Part shown: piece after piece, positions 1 through 9,119 of the stretch | Numbering within the stretch: position 1 is the first letter of the stretch | Layout of the letters: every line of letters starts with the position of its first letter | Source: Halobacteriales archaeon QS_4_69_31 | Lineage (GTDB): Archaea; Halobacteriota; Halobacteria; Halobacteriales; Haloarculaceae | DNA: 64,000 nucleotides | NCBI GenBank assembly: GCA_003021655.1 | Contig: PXRP01000023.1 | Location: 37,731-101,730, forward strand | Direction of reading: 5' to 3' | The notes under the pieces: model-generated | The model's database searches: none | What the model saw: only the letters and a program-made list of their open reading frames with translations | What the model was told of the DNA's origin: nothing | Position numbers and translations under genes: made by a program

Positions 1-1195
1 GCTTGCCGATGCAGTGGCGCGGGCCGCCGCCGAACGGGAAGTACGCGAACCGCGGGCGGTCCTGCCGGCGGTCGGCGCTGAACCGCTCGGGGTCGAACGC
101 CCCGGGGTCGTCCCAGTACCGCTCCGAGCGGTGGACGCCCCACTGGGGGAGCATGAGCGTCGCGCCCGCGGGCACGTCGTAGCCGGCGAGTTCGACCGGT
201 TCGGTCGGCTCCCGGAAGACCGTAAACACGGGCGGGTAGAGCCGCATCGACTCGTTGATGACCCACTCCAGGTACTCGAACTCGCGGACGTGGTCCATCC
301 CCGGCGTGTCGTCGCCGACGACGTCGTCGACCTCTGCCTGGACGCGGCGCTCGGCCTCCGGGTGCTCCGAGAGCAAAAAGAAGGTGTAGGTGAGCGTCAG
401 CGCGGTCGTGTCGTGGCCGGCCAGCAACATCGTCATCATCTCGTCGCGCAACTGGTCGGGCGACTGGTCGCCCCGCTCCCGGGCCCGCATGAGGATAGAG
501 AGGAAATCCATCGGGCCGCCCTCGCCGAAGGCGTCGCCCTCGGTGCCCCGGCGGGTCTCGACGATCTCCTCGATGACGTCTTCCAGGCGCGCGACGGCGG
601 TTTCGAACTCGTCGTCGCCGGGCATGGGGACCCACTCCGGCATGGCGAAACGGAGCGGGTCGGGCTCGAACCGCCGGCCCAGCGGTTCGAGTTGTTCCTC
701 GATGACGTCGATCCGGCTCTCGGGCAGGTCGACGCCCATCATGAGGTCGAGGATGACGTTCAGCGTGACCCTGGCCATCCGGCTCTCGGCGTCGATGGTC
801 TCGCCGTCGGTCCAGTCCGCGACCATCCGGTCGGCGTGGTCGGCGACCCGGTCGGCCATCCCGCCCAGTCTGGCCATGCTGAACGCGGGATTGGCGAGCT
901 GGCGCTGCTGTTGCCAGGTGTCGCCCTCGCTGAGGAGCAACCCCTCGCCGAGCAGGTCCCCCAGGGCGTCGTTCTGGAAGTCCGGCTTCCGGAAGCGGTC
1001 CGCGTCCGAGACCAGCACCCGCTCGACGTCCTCGGGGCCGGTGAGCATGTACGTCTCCATCGGCCCCATATCGAAGTGTGCGACCTCGCCGTAGGCCGAT
1101 TCGAGCGTCTCGATGAACTCGAACGGGTCACGCGAGTACTGGCGGCTGGCCCCGAAGAGCGGTTCCCCCTTCGGTCCCGGTGGCGTTTTCGACAT
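1..1195 (-). CDS. Cytochrome P450 (C-terminus cut off by the window edge)
   Basis: Heme-thiolate monooxygenase, expected to hydroxylate a hydrophobic substrate with electrons from a ferredoxin-type partner. Seen: a proline-rich start (MSKTPPGPKGEP), the I-helix oxygen-binding motif AGHDTT near residue 256, the K-helix ExxR as ESMR near residue 312, and the heme-ligand motif FPFGGGPRHCIG with the axial cysteine at about residue 395. Only the last few dozen residues are missing, running off position 1. The start is the ATG at 1195. No redox partner gene is visible nearby. The divergent neighbour is an O-methyltransferase, which hints at, but does not prove, a shared small-molecule pathway. The substrate cannot be told from sequence; fatty acids or isoprenoids are typical guesses for haloarchaeal P450s. 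Confidence 0.93.
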   Translation of the reverse strand, partial: MSKTPPGPKGEPLFGASRQYSRDPFEFIETLESAYGEVAHFDMGPMETYMLTGPEDVERVLVSDADRFRKPDFQNDALGDLLGEGLLLSEGDTWQQQRQLANPAFSMARLGGMADRVADHADRMVADWTDGETIDAESRMARVTLNVILDLMMGVDLPESRIDVIEEQLEPLGRRFEPDPLRFAMPEWVPMPGDDEFETAVARLEDVIEEIVETRRGTEGDAFGEGGPMDFLSILMRARERGDQSPDQLRDEMMTMLLAGHDTTALTLTYTFFLLSEHPEAERRVQAEVDDVVGDDTPGMDHVREFEYLEWVINESMRLYPPVFTVFREPTEPVELAGYDVPAGATLMLPQWGVHRSERYWDDPGAFDPERFSADRRQDRPRFAYFPFGGGPRHCIGK

Positions 1196-1294
1196 GCCCG
1201 GGGTTAGGACCCGACAGGCATCAAAGTCTCGGCGGGATCCGGCACCGTCTGCCGCCCAACGCGGGCTTTAGGCCCCGGCCGTCGAAGCGTGGCC

Positions 1295-1984
1295 ATGACA
1301 CTCGACCGGACGCTCCCGGCTGACATCGAGGCCTACGCGGAGGCGATCGGTCCCGAACCAGACGAGATCTTAGCCGAGATGGGCGCACAGGCCGACCGCG
1401 AGGGGTTCCCCTACGTCGGGCCGGCGGTCGGCGGCTGGCTGGCCACCCTGGCCCGACTGACCGACGCCCGGCGCGTCTTCGAGTTCGGCTCGGGCTTTGG
1501 CTACTCCGCGTACTGGTTCGCCCGCGAACTCCCCGCGGACGGCGAGGTGGTCCTCACCGAGGTCGACGAGGACGAACTCGACGACGCCCGTGACTACTTC
1601 ACGCGCGCGGACGTGGCGGCGACGGCGCGGTTCGAACTCGGGGACGCCATCGAGACCGTCGACGAGTACGAGGGGCCGTTCGACGTGGTATTGATCGACA
1701 ACGAGAAACACCGCTACGCCGAGGCGTTCGCGGCCGCCCGTGAGAAGGTCGCACCCGGCGGAGTCGTCGCCGCCGACAACGCCGTCGCCGGCGGCAGTAT
1801 CGACGTGACCGACCTGCGGGCGTATTTCGAGGCCGAGGGTCCGGACAGCGGGGCCGCCGTCGAGATGGACGACATGACAGCCGGGATCGCGGAGTACGTC
1901 GAGACCGTCCGGGCGGACCCCGCCTTCGAGACGGTCCTGCTCCCGCTGGGCGAGGGCATCGCCGTCAGCCACCGCGAGCACTGA
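1295..1984 (+). CDS. Class I SAM-dependent O-methyltransferase
   Basis: A 229-residue cytosolic methyltransferase of the catechol/caffeoyl-CoA O-methyltransferase type. Seen: SAM-binding motif I as FEFGSGFGYSA, the acidic ribose-binding strand VVLTEVDEDEL, and the strand VVLIDNEKHRY followed by APGGVVAADNAV, where the D-N pair sits in the metal/substrate position of this family. The ATG at 1295 is preferred over the GTG at 1289 because a TATA-like CTTTAGG lies about 28 bases upstream, as in leaderless haloarchaeal transcripts. It is divergent from the P450 gene. The acceptor substrate is unknown. Confidence 0.88.
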   Translation: MTLDRTLPADIEAYAEAIGPEPDEILAEMGAQADREGFPYVGPAVGGWLATLARLTDARRVFEFGSGFGYSAYWFARELPADGEVVLTEVDEDELDDARDYFTRADVAATARFELGDAIETVDEYEGPFDVVLIDNEKHRYAEAFAAAREKVAPGGVVAADNAVAGGSIDVTDLRAYFEAEGPDSGAAVEMDDMTAGIAEYVETVRADPAFETVLLPLGEGIAVSHREH

Positions 1985-2020
1985 CCCAGTCTCGGAAACG
2001 AAAATCGCGGGGGACGGCTT

Positions 2021-2307
2021 ATGTCGCTCCTCCGGAAAGCCCCCGCCACGCGCACAGGATCGCCCACGAGTCTGAAGACCGACATCCGGAAGCTCGGGTT
2101 GTTCAACAGGATGGCCACGGAGGGCGGGAACACGGTCGCCGACCACCTCTCCCAGATGACGGGGATGGAGACCGAGATGGAGAGGCCGACATGGCGCTGA
2201 TGTTCGACTCCCGCGTCCAGGCCCCCGGGTCCGACGTCGACGTCAAGGTCTACACCTTCCCGGAACTCGCGGTGCTGGTCGAACTGATGCAGGACGTCGA
2301 GGTCTGA
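2021..2307 (+). pseudogene. cheC: Remnant of a CheC-type chemotaxis phosphatase gene
   Basis: Two pieces of a haloarchaeal CheC-like protein in different frames. The first, 2021-2199, gives TDIRKLGLFNRMATEGG and ADHLSQMTGMETEME, the N-terminal helix region of CheC; it then stops. The second, from 2191 in another frame, gives MALMFDSRVQAPGSDVDVKV and YTFPELAVLVELMQDVEV, the C-terminal strands of the same family. The middle of the protein, normally around 110 residues and including the E-x3-N phosphatase motifs, is missing. An intact CheC is about 200 residues and dephosphorylates CheY-P. An internal deletion with frame change has therefore destroyed the gene. No other chemotaxis genes are in the window. 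The assignment rests on recalled CheC sequences. Confidence 0.8.
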
Positions 2308-2375
2308 CCCCGACGCGGCCCTGACGGTCCCGGGCTGGCAAACAGTCATTACCGGCGGATCCGTAGTGGGGGTCG

Positions 2376-4028
2376 ATGCCCGGTGGCACACCACAGACCC
2401 TACGACCGTTTCTCTGGCGGGCCGCGAACCTCTACCCCGACAGGGAGGTCGTCGCGCGCACGGCGGGCGGGATCACGCGGTACGACTACGGCGAGATGGC
2501 CGACCGGACGGCCCGACTCGCGGGCGCGCTCGATGACGCGGGCCTGGTCGGCGAGCGGGTGGGGACCTTCTGCTGGAACCACCACCGACATTTCGAGACG
2601 TACTTCGGCGCGCCCGGCGTCGGCGCGCAGTTGCACACCATCAACCCGCTGTTGCCCGACGAACACATCCAGTACATCGTCGAGGACGCCGCCGACGGCC
2701 TGCTGTTCGTCGACCCGTCGCTGGCCGAGAAACTCGCGAGCGCGTACGACCCCGACGCGTTCACGTCGGTCGAGCAGTTCGTCGTGATGGGCGAGTCCGT
2801 GCCCGAGATCCCCTTCGGGCCGGTCACCGACTACGAGTCGTTCATCGAGGGGTACGCCACCGACTACGACTGGCCGTCGCTGTCGGGCGACCGGCCCGCG
2901 GGACTGTGTTACACCTCGGGGACGACGGGCAAGCCCAAGGGCGTCGAGTACACCCAGCGGATGCTCTGGGCCCACACGATGGCGCTCCAGACGCCACAGG
3001 GGATCCCGGTCGCCGACGACGACGTGGTCATGCCCGTCGTGCCGATGTTCCACGTCAACGCCTGGGGGATGCCCTACGCGATGACCGCCGGCGGCGCGAA
3101 ACACGTCTACCCCGGCCCCGCGCCCGAGCCGGCCGACCTCGCCGCGCTGATAGAGGAGGAGGGCGTCACCCTCGCGGCGGGCGTCCCGACGGTCTGGATC
3201 GGCCTGCTGGAGTACGTCGAGGACAACGACATCGACCTCTCGACGCTGGACCGGCTGGTCGTCGGCGGCGCGGCCGCGCCCCGGTCGCTGTTCGAGGGGT
3301 TCGACCGCCACGGCGTCGACCTCGTCCACGCCTGGGGCATGACCGAGACCTCGCCAGTCGGGACGGTCGCACACCTCAAGTCCGACCTCGAAGACGCCGA
3401 CGCCGAGACCCGAATCGAGAAGCGCCTCACCCAGGGGCTGGTCGTCCCCGGGCTGGAGTTCCGGGTCGTCGACGACGAGGGGACCGAGGTGCCCTGGGAC
3501 GGCGAGGCCTTCGGCGAGTTGCTCGTGCGCGGGCCGTGGGTGACCACGGAGTATTTCGCCCGGCCGGACGCGAGCGAGGAGTCCTTCGAGGGTGACTGGC
3601 TCCGGACCGGCGACATCGTCACCGTCGACGGCGACGGCTACGTCAAGGTCGTCGACCGGACGAAAGACGTCGTCAAGAGCGGCGGCGAGTGGATCTCATC
3701 CCAGGAACTGGAAAACACCGTCATGACCCACGAGGACGTCATCGAGGCGGCGGTCATCGGCGTCCCCCACGAGCGCTGGCAGGAGCGGCCGGTCGCCGTC
3801 GTCGTCCCCGCTGAGGGGGCCGACCTCGAGACGCTGGCCGCGGAGTGTGCCGACCTGGTCCGCGCGGAGTACCCCGACTGGTGGGTCCCCGACGACTTCC
3901 TCCGGATCGAGGAGATCCCCCGGACCGCCACCGGCAAGTTCGACAAGAAACGGCTCCGCGAGCGGTTCGGCGCCGACGCGGTCGAGGGCGAGGCACCCGC
4001 CGAGGCCGCCCCCGAGGCCGCCGAATAA
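2376..4028 (+). CDS. Acyl-CoA ligase (AMP-forming), long/medium-chain fatty acid type
   Basis: ANL-superfamily enzyme of 550 residues that activates a carboxylic acid to its CoA thioester through an acyl-adenylate. Seen: the P-loop YTSGTTGKPKG from residue 179, the adenylate-binding HAWGMTETSP, the hinge region with LRTGDIV and KVVDRTKDVVKSGGEW, and the catalytic C-terminal lysine K521 in TATGKFDKKRLRERF. The overall pattern fits fatty-acid ligases more than acetate ligases. A short Ala/Glu-rich tail follows. The acyl-CoA dehydrogenase gene lies 61 bases downstream on the same strand, so the two probably feed beta-oxidation. The start follows a weak TATA-like CATTAC about 27 bases upstream. 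Confidence 0.92.
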   Translation: MPGGTPQTLRPFLWRAANLYPDREVVARTAGGITRYDYGEMADRTARLAGALDDAGLVGERVGTFCWNHHRHFETYFGAPGVGAQLHTINPLLPDEHIQYIVEDAADGLLFVDPSLAEKLASAYDPDAFTSVEQFVVMGESVPEIPFGPVTDYESFIEGYATDYDWPSLSGDRPAGLCYTSGTTGKPKGVEYTQRMLWAHTMALQTPQGIPVADDDVVMPVVPMFHVNAWGMPYAMTAGGAKHVYPGPAPEPADLAALIEEEGVTLAAGVPTVWIGLLEYVEDNDIDLSTLDRLVVGGAAAPRSLFEGFDRHGVDLVHAWGMTETSPVGTVAHLKSDLEDADAETRIEKRLTQGLVVPGLEFRVVDDEGTEVPWDGEAFGELLVRGPWVTTEYFARPDASEESFEGDWLRTGDIVTVDGDGYVKVVDRTKDVVKSGGEWISSQELENTVMTHEDVIEAAVIGVPHERWQERPVAVVVPAEGADLETLAAECADLVRAEYPDWWVPDDFLRIEEIPRTATGKFDKKRLRERFGADAVEGEAPAEAAPEAAE

Positions 4029-4059
4029 ACCTAAAATCTGTTCCCTGTTGTTTCAGGAC

Positions 4060-4066
4060 CTATATG
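4060..4066 (+). promoter_or_regulatory. TATA-like element of the acyl-CoA dehydrogenase gene
   Basis: CTATATG centred about 27 bases before the ATG at 4090, the position expected for a leaderless haloarchaeal transcript. It gives the dehydrogenase its own promoter in addition to possible read-through from the ligase gene. Confidence 0.55.
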
Positions 4067-4089
4067 ACCGTCGGGACCCCAGAGAGCGT

Positions 4090-5244
4090 ATGGAACTGTT
4101 AGACGACCGACCGGTGCCAGAGGAGGCGCTCGCGGTCAAAGAGGACGCACGGGAGTTCGCGGCCGAACACATCGCGCCGAACGCGGCCGAGTACTTCGAG
4201 TCGGGGGAGTACCCCCACGAGATCCTCCAGGCGGGGATGGACGCGGGGCTGGTCGCACAGGACATCAGCGAGGAGTACGGCGGCAGAGGGCTGTCGCTCC
4301 AGCAGGTGCTGGCCATCGCCGAGGAGTTCTACCGGGCCGACGCCGGCATCGCGCTGACGCTCCAGCTCGCGAGTTTCGGCGCCGAGATCCTCCAGGAACA
4401 CGGCGACAACCACCTCAAGGAGGAGTTCCTGCGGCCGGTCGCCGAGAACGACCAGATCACCGGCCTTGCGGTCTCGGAACCCGAGACGGGCAGCGACCTG
4501 GCGGGGATGGCGACCACCGCGCGCAAGGACGGCGACGAGTGGGTCATCGACGGCGAGAAGTACTGGATCGGCAACGGGGTCGAGGCCGACTGGGTGACCG
4601 TCTACGCAAAGACCGGCTCGGACCCGACCAACCGCTACGGCAACTACTCGCTGTTCGTCGTGCCAACCGACACCCCGGGGTACGACGCCGAGCACATCCC
4701 CGAGAAGATGGCCTTCCGCGCCTCCAAGCAGGCCCACATCACCTTCGAGGACTGTCGCGTCCCCGAGGACCACCTCATCGGCGTCGAGGGCGCGGGGTTC
4801 TACATGCTCGCGGAGTTTTTCAACCGCGGACGCGTCGTGGTGGGCGGGCACGGCATCGGCCTGGCGGCGGCGGCCATCGAGGAAGCCCGGGAGTTCGTCC
4901 ACGACCGGGAGGCGTTCGGCCGGACGGTCGACGAGTTCCAGGCCGTCCAGCACAAGCTGGCGGACATGCGCACCGAGTTCGAGGCCGCACGCGCGCTGAA
5001 CTGGCGGGCCGCCGAACAGGTGGCCAACAACGACGACGCCGGCTTCTGGGCCGCGATGGCGAAACTCAAGTCCACGGAAACCGCCCGCGAGTGCGCCGAG
5101 AAGGGAATGCAACTCCACGGCGGCCGCTCGGTGCTGACCGATCGCCGGATCGCCCGCGTCTACCGGGACGTGCGCGTGCCGGTCATCTACGAAGGGGCCA
5201 ACGACATCCAGCGCAACCTCGTCTACAACCAGTCGCCGCGGTGA
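4090..5244 (+). CDS. Acyl-CoA dehydrogenase
   Basis: FAD-dependent acyl-CoA dehydrogenase of 384 residues that introduces the alpha,beta double bond and passes electrons to an ETF. Seen: the N-terminal helical domain, the flavin-contact segment GLAVSEPETGSDLAG, the mid-domain KYWIGNG, and the C-terminal block QLHGGRSVLTD followed by PVIYEGANDIQRNL, in which Glu368 matches the usual catalytic base. Length and domain order are normal. The ATG at 4090 lies 27 bases after a TATA-like element. Paired with the upstream acyl-CoA ligase; no ETF genes are in the window. Chain length or branched-chain specificity cannot be read from the sequence. Confidence 0.94.
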   Translation: MELLDDRPVPEEALAVKEDAREFAAEHIAPNAAEYFESGEYPHEILQAGMDAGLVAQDISEEYGGRGLSLQQVLAIAEEFYRADAGIALTLQLASFGAEILQEHGDNHLKEEFLRPVAENDQITGLAVSEPETGSDLAGMATTARKDGDEWVIDGEKYWIGNGVEADWVTVYAKTGSDPTNRYGNYSLFVVPTDTPGYDAEHIPEKMAFRASKQAHITFEDCRVPEDHLIGVEGAGFYMLAEFFNRGRVVVGGHGIGLAAAAIEEAREFVHDREAFGRTVDEFQAVQHKLADMRTEFEAARALNWRAAEQVANNDDAGFWAAMAKLKSTETARECAEKGMQLHGGRSVLTDRRIARVYRDVRVPVIYEGANDIQRNLVYNQSPR

Positions 5245-5607
5245 GAACTCGGCCCCGGCCCCCGCGGACGCACCATATACCCATTCAATGTCACGAAGGG
5301 CCGAAGCCCACTGTCCGGTCGATGCCAGGCCGGGACCGAAGCCGAACTCCGGTGCACACTCCGCCGGGTTGCCCTGGTAGGCAAGCGCATCGCGACTCGG
5401 AGAGTTCCCGATGCAGAGTACCGGGAGTTCGGGGCGGGAATCCACTCGCCGGGAACCGTGCGTGCGAGTCTCACCCGGGCCGGAATTCGGCCGCGAGACG
5501 CCTGCTACCTATCCTTCACGATTAATCAGGGGTGACGGAGTGGAAACGCTTTAGTCGCGCCCAGTCGTTTTTCACGTACGGCACCCGCACGGGGCCGACT
5601 AATATCC
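5245..5607. other. Non-coding stretch between acyl-CoA dehydrogenase and porA
   Basis: 363 bases without a supported gene. A minus-strand frame is open here, but it has no convincing start and no family I recognise. Near the right end CTTTAG at about 5550 may be the porA TATA element, which would leave a leader of roughly 30 bases. No RNA gene signature (SRP or RNase P core motifs) was found. Confidence 0.4.
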
Positions 5608-7500
5608 ATGACAGACCAGGAACTAATCTGGCGGATCGCTGGCGGCTCCGGCGACGGTATCGATTCGACCAGCCGGAACTTCGCCAAGGCCCTGATGCGA
5701 TCGGGTCTGGACGTATTCACACACCGGCACTACCCGTCGCGTATCCGCGGCGGCCACACGTACGTCGAGGTGCGGGCGGCATCCGAGGAGGTGCGGTCCC
5801 GCGGCGACGGGTACAACGTCCTGCTGGCGCTGGGCGACAGTTTCGCCCGGAACCCACAGGAAGACGCCTACTACGGCAAGGAGGAACTGAAGCCACTCAC
5901 CGAGAACTTCGACGACCTCCGCGAGGGCGGGGTCATCATCTACGACGAGGGACTCATCGACGAGGAACAGGCCGAGGAGGTCGGACTCCACGAGAAAGCC
6001 GAGGAAAACGGCTGGTACGTCTATCCGGTCAACCTCCGCGCCATCGCCAAGGAACACGGCCGCGAGGTCATGCGCAACAACGCCGGGATCGGCGTGATGT
6101 CGACGCTGCTGGACTTCGACACCTCCTACTACGAGGAGATCATCGGCGAGGTGTTCAACGAGGAGATCGCCGAGGCCAACCGGACCGTCATCCGGGACGG
6201 CGCCGGGACCGCCGAGGAGTTCGACGAGCACCCCGACCTCCAGATGCCCACCGCGGAGGAACACGACGAGGAGCAGGCGCTGGTCTCGGGGAGTGACGCC
6301 ATCGCCTACGGCTCACTGGACGCCGGCTGTCGGTTCATCTCGGGCTATCCGATGACTCCGTGGACGGACGTGTTCACGATCATGTCCCAGAACCTCCCGA
6401 AGTTCGGGGGGATCTCCGAACAGGTCGAAGACGAGATCGCGGCCGCGTCGCTGGCGCTGGGGGCCTCCCACGCCGGCGTCAAGGCCATGTCCGGCTCGTC
6501 GGGTGGCGGTTTCGCCCTGATGAGCGAGCCGCTGGGTCTCGCCGAGATGACCGAGACGCCGGTCGTGCTCGTCGAGGCGATGCGGGCCGGTCCCTCGACC
6601 GGCATGCCCACGAAACCCGAACAGGCCGACCTCGAACACGTCCTCTACACGAGCCAGGGCGACTCGACGCGGGTGGTGCTGGCCCCGGGCAACCACGAGG
6701 AGTGTTACGAGCAGATCCGGACGGCCTTCGAGATCGCCTACGACTACCAGATCCCGACAGTTCTCATCTACGACCAGAAGCTCCAGGGCGAACTCCGGAA
6801 CATCAACGTGAGCTTCTTCGACCGCGAGCCCGACGGGGACCCGGGCTCGGTGCTCACCGAGGACGAGATCGAGGAGGCAGCCCACCACAACTCCGGCAAG
6901 TTCCAGCGGTTCAACTACGACCGCGACAAGGAAGTCAGCCCGCGGACCGTCCCCGGACAGAAGGGCGGGCGCTACCTCGCGACCGGCAACGAACACAACG
7001 AGTCCGGTCACATCAGCGAGGACCCGACCAACCGCGTCCTCCAGATGGACAGCCGGCTCGGCAAGTTCGAGTACATCCGTGAGGAACTCGACGAGAAGGG
7101 CAACCAGACCCACTACGGGCCCGACGAGGCCCAGTACGGCATCATGACCTGGGGCAGCCACCAGGACACCGTCTTCGAGGCCGTCGACCGCCTCAACGAG
7201 GCCGGCCACTCCGTGAAGGCGCTGGGCGTCTCGGACATGATGCCCTACCCCGCCGAGGAGGTGACGGCGTTCCTCGAATCCGTCGAGGAGTGTCTCGTCG
7301 TCGAGATGAACGCGACCGGGCAGTTCCGCGGGCTCACCCAGAAGGAACTGGGCCGGTTCGGCCCCAAGCTGTCGAGCCTCCTTAAGTACAACGGCAACCC
7401 CTTCGAGCCCGCCGAGATCGTCGAGGGCTTCGAGACGAGCATCAACGGCGAGGAACTCGGCGACACGACCATGAAGTACGTCCCAGCGGCAGGTGACTAA
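5608..7500 (+). CDS. porA: 2-oxoacid:ferredoxin oxidoreductase alpha chain (pyruvate type likely)
   Basis: Large subunit (630 residues) of the haloarchaeal coenzyme-A-acylating 2-oxoacid:ferredoxin oxidoreductase, which turns pyruvate (or 2-oxoglutarate) into an acyl-CoA with reduction of ferredoxin. Seen: an N-terminal gamma-like domain (IAGGSGDGIDSTS, residues 9-21, and HYPSRIRGGHTYVEV) fused to the alpha domain (SGYPMTPWTDVF, ASHAGVKAMSGSSGGGF, VEAMRAGPSTGMPTKPEQAD). The length fits the pyruvate enzyme (about 630) better than the shorter 2-oxoglutarate paralogue (about 585, from memory), so porA is the better name, but the substrate is inferred. porB follows after 2 bases. Confidence 0.9.
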   Translation: MTDQELIWRIAGGSGDGIDSTSRNFAKALMRSGLDVFTHRHYPSRIRGGHTYVEVRAASEEVRSRGDGYNVLLALGDSFARNPQEDAYYGKEELKPLTENFDDLREGGVIIYDEGLIDEEQAEEVGLHEKAEENGWYVYPVNLRAIAKEHGREVMRNNAGIGVMSTLLDFDTSYYEEIIGEVFNEEIAEANRTVIRDGAGTAEEFDEHPDLQMPTAEEHDEEQALVSGSDAIAYGSLDAGCRFISGYPMTPWTDVFTIMSQNLPKFGGISEQVEDEIAAASLALGASHAGVKAMSGSSGGGFALMSEPLGLAEMTETPVVLVEAMRAGPSTGMPTKPEQADLEHVLYTSQGDSTRVVLAPGNHEECYEQIRTAFEIAYDYQIPTVLIYDQKLQGELRNINVSFFDREPDGDPGSVLTEDEIEEAAHHNSGKFQRFNYDRDKEVSPRTVPGQKGGRYLATGNEHNESGHISEDPTNRVLQMDSRLGKFEYIREELDEKGNQTHYGPDEAQYGIMTWGSHQDTVFEAVDRLNEAGHSVKALGVSDMMPYPAEEVTAFLESVEECLVVEMNATGQFRGLTQKELGRFGPKLSSLLKYNGNPFEPAEIVEGFETSINGEELGDTTMKYVPAAGD

Positions 7501-7502
7501 CT

Positions 7503-8438
7503 ATGAGTGCATTCACAGCGATCGGCGAGGACCGCGAGATCGACCAGAACGAGTTCACACCCGGCATCGAACCCCAGGCAACCTGGTGTCCGGGCTGTGG
7601 CGACTTCAGCGTCCTCAAGGCGCTGAAACAGGCCATGCCCGAGGTCGGGCGCACCCCCGACGAGGTGTTGCTCTGTACCGGCATCGGCTGTTCGGGCAAG
7701 CTCAACAGCTACTTCGAGAGCTACGGCTTCCACACCATCCACGGGCGGTCGCTGCCCGTGGCTCGCGCGGCCAAGCTCGCCAACCCCGGCGTCGAGGTCA
7801 TCGCCGCCGGCGGCGACGGCGACGGCTACGGCATCGGCGGGAACCACTTCATGCACACCGCCCGCGAGAACCACGACATGACCTACATCGTGTTCAACAA
7901 CGAGATATTCGGGCTCACGAAGGGCCAGACCTCGCCCACCAGCCCGAAGGGTCACAAGTCCAAGACCCAGCCCTCGGGCAGCGCAAAAGACCCCATCCGG
8001 CCGCTCTCGCTGGCGCTGGCCTCGGGGGCCTCCTACGTCGCCCGGACCGCGGCCGTCAACCCCAACCAGGCCGCCGACATCCTGGCGGAGGCGATTGAAC
8101 ACGACGGCTTCGCCCACGTTGACTTCCTCACGCAGTGTCCGACCTGGAACAAGGACGCCCGCCAGTACGTCCCCTACGTCGACGTCCAGCAGTCCGACGA
8201 CTTCGAGTTCGACGTCACCGACCGCCAGGAGGCCGGCGAGATGATGTACGAGGTCGAGTCCAAGCTCTACGAGGGCGAGGTGCTGACCGGCCGCTTCTAC
8301 AAGAACGACCGCCCGAGCTACGGCGAGGAGAAACGCGCCACCGGCGAGATGCCCGAGGAACCCCTCGCCGAACGGTACTTCGACGAGGACGCCCAGTGGG
8401 AGCGCGCCGCCGACGAACTCATCGAAAAACACACCTGA
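7503..8438 (+). CDS. porB: 2-oxoacid:ferredoxin oxidoreductase beta chain
   Basis: Thiamine-diphosphate-binding subunit (311 residues) that pairs with the preceding alpha chain. Seen: TWCPGCGDF with Cys29 and Cys32, then CTGIGCSGK with Cys58 and Cys63, consistent with the single 4Fe-4S cluster of this two-subunit enzyme; the ThDP/Mg motif GGDGDGYGIGGNHF followed by FNNEIFGLTKGQTSPTSPKG. No separate delta (2x4Fe-4S) subunit gene is present, as expected for the halophile enzyme, which donates to a 2Fe-2S ferredoxin. Co-transcribed with porA (2-base gap). An Lrp-type regulator gene follows after 144 bases. Confidence 0.93.
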   Translation: MSAFTAIGEDREIDQNEFTPGIEPQATWCPGCGDFSVLKALKQAMPEVGRTPDEVLLCTGIGCSGKLNSYFESYGFHTIHGRSLPVARAAKLANPGVEVIAAGGDGDGYGIGGNHFMHTARENHDMTYIVFNNEIFGLTKGQTSPTSPKGHKSKTQPSGSAKDPIRPLSLALASGASYVARTAAVNPNQAADILAEAIEHDGFAHVDFLTQCPTWNKDARQYVPYVDVQQSDDFEFDVTDRQEAGEMMYEVESKLYEGEVLTGRFYKNDRPSYGEEKRATGEMPEEPLAERYFDEDAQWERAADELIEKHT

Positions 8439-8550
8439 GACGGCCGCTCCCGTGGCCGTTCGGCCTTCTGAGGACCGTGCTCCCGGTGGCCGGTCGGGCT
8501 TGTGAGGACCCCACTTCCGGGGGTGTTCGGAGGCGTTTACGGTTTCGCAA

Positions 8551-8559
8551 GATATTTTT
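8551..8559 (+). promoter_or_regulatory. TATA element of the Lrp-type regulator gene
   Basis: GATATTTTT lies about 28 bases before the ATG at 8583, giving a leaderless arrangement. The intergenic DNA before it (about 8443-8510) holds two imperfect copies of a roughly 35-base GC-rich segment ending in GAGGACC. Confidence 0.6.
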
Positions 8560-8582
8560 CTCGTGACGGCAAATTATGATAC

Positions 8583-9011
8583 ATGAGTGCCGAATCGACG
8601 GAAGAGCGCATTCTCTCTGTTCTGGAGGAGGACGCCCAGGCCTCCTACGCCGAGATCGCAGACAGGGTGGACGTCTCAAAGCCCACGGTCCGCAAGTACA
8701 TCCAGCGACTGGAGGAGGAGGGCGTCATTTTGGGGTACTCCGCGGACATCGACCCGAAGAAACTCCCGACACAGAGCATCGCGCTGGTGGGGTTGGACGT
8801 CGAGAGCGAGCGCTACGTCGAGGTGACCCGGGAACTCAAGGACGTTCCAGAGATCGAGGCGCTGTACACCTCCAGCGGGGACCACATGCTCATGGCCGAG
8901 GTCCGGGCCCAGGACGGCGACGCCGTTGGCGACGTGATCGAGACGACGATCCTCGACATCGAGGGCGTCACGGCCGCCCACCCCTCCTTTCTCCAGGAAC
9001 GCCTGAAGTGA
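8583..9011 (+). CDS. lrpA1: Lrp/AsnC family transcriptional regulator
   Basis: A 142-residue feast/famine regulator. Seen: N-terminal winged HTH (SYAEIADRVDVSKPTVRKYI, about residues 21-40) and a C-terminal RAM/AsnC effector domain (ALVGLDVESERYVEV through YTSSGDHMLMAEVRA), ending FLQERLK. These proteins form dimers/octamers and sense amino acids. The sequence closely resembles what I recall of Halobacterium LrpA1, so the symbol is tentative. It sits just downstream of porAB, making the 2-oxoacid oxidoreductase a candidate target, but this is inference. It has its own TATA element and leaderless start. Confidence 0.9.
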   Translation: MSAESTEERILSVLEEDAQASYAEIADRVDVSKPTVRKYIQRLEEEGVILGYSADIDPKKLPTQSIALVGLDVESERYVEVTRELKDVPEIEALYTSSGDHMLMAEVRAQDGDAVGDVIETTILDIEGVTAAHPSFLQERLK

Positions 9012-9119
9012 CCGCCCGCATCGGGGACGGTCGCCGGGCATCCGCTCCGGGTGACGGTCGCCGGGCACCTACTCCGGGAGAAGACTGGTTTTTTACTTGC
9101 GCTCGCACGAAGGGCGGGT

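Noticed and set aside
14..1207. Long plus-strand open frame opposite the P450 gene
   Set aside because: It is the antisense shadow of the P450: Arg/Val/Leu-rich, no motifs, while the minus strand carries full P450 signatures.
5223..5474. Minus-strand frame with readable GNPAECAPEFGFGPG after acyl-CoA dehydrogenase
   Set aside because: It runs on from antisense of the dehydrogenase gene, has no promoter or plausible start, and matches no family I know.
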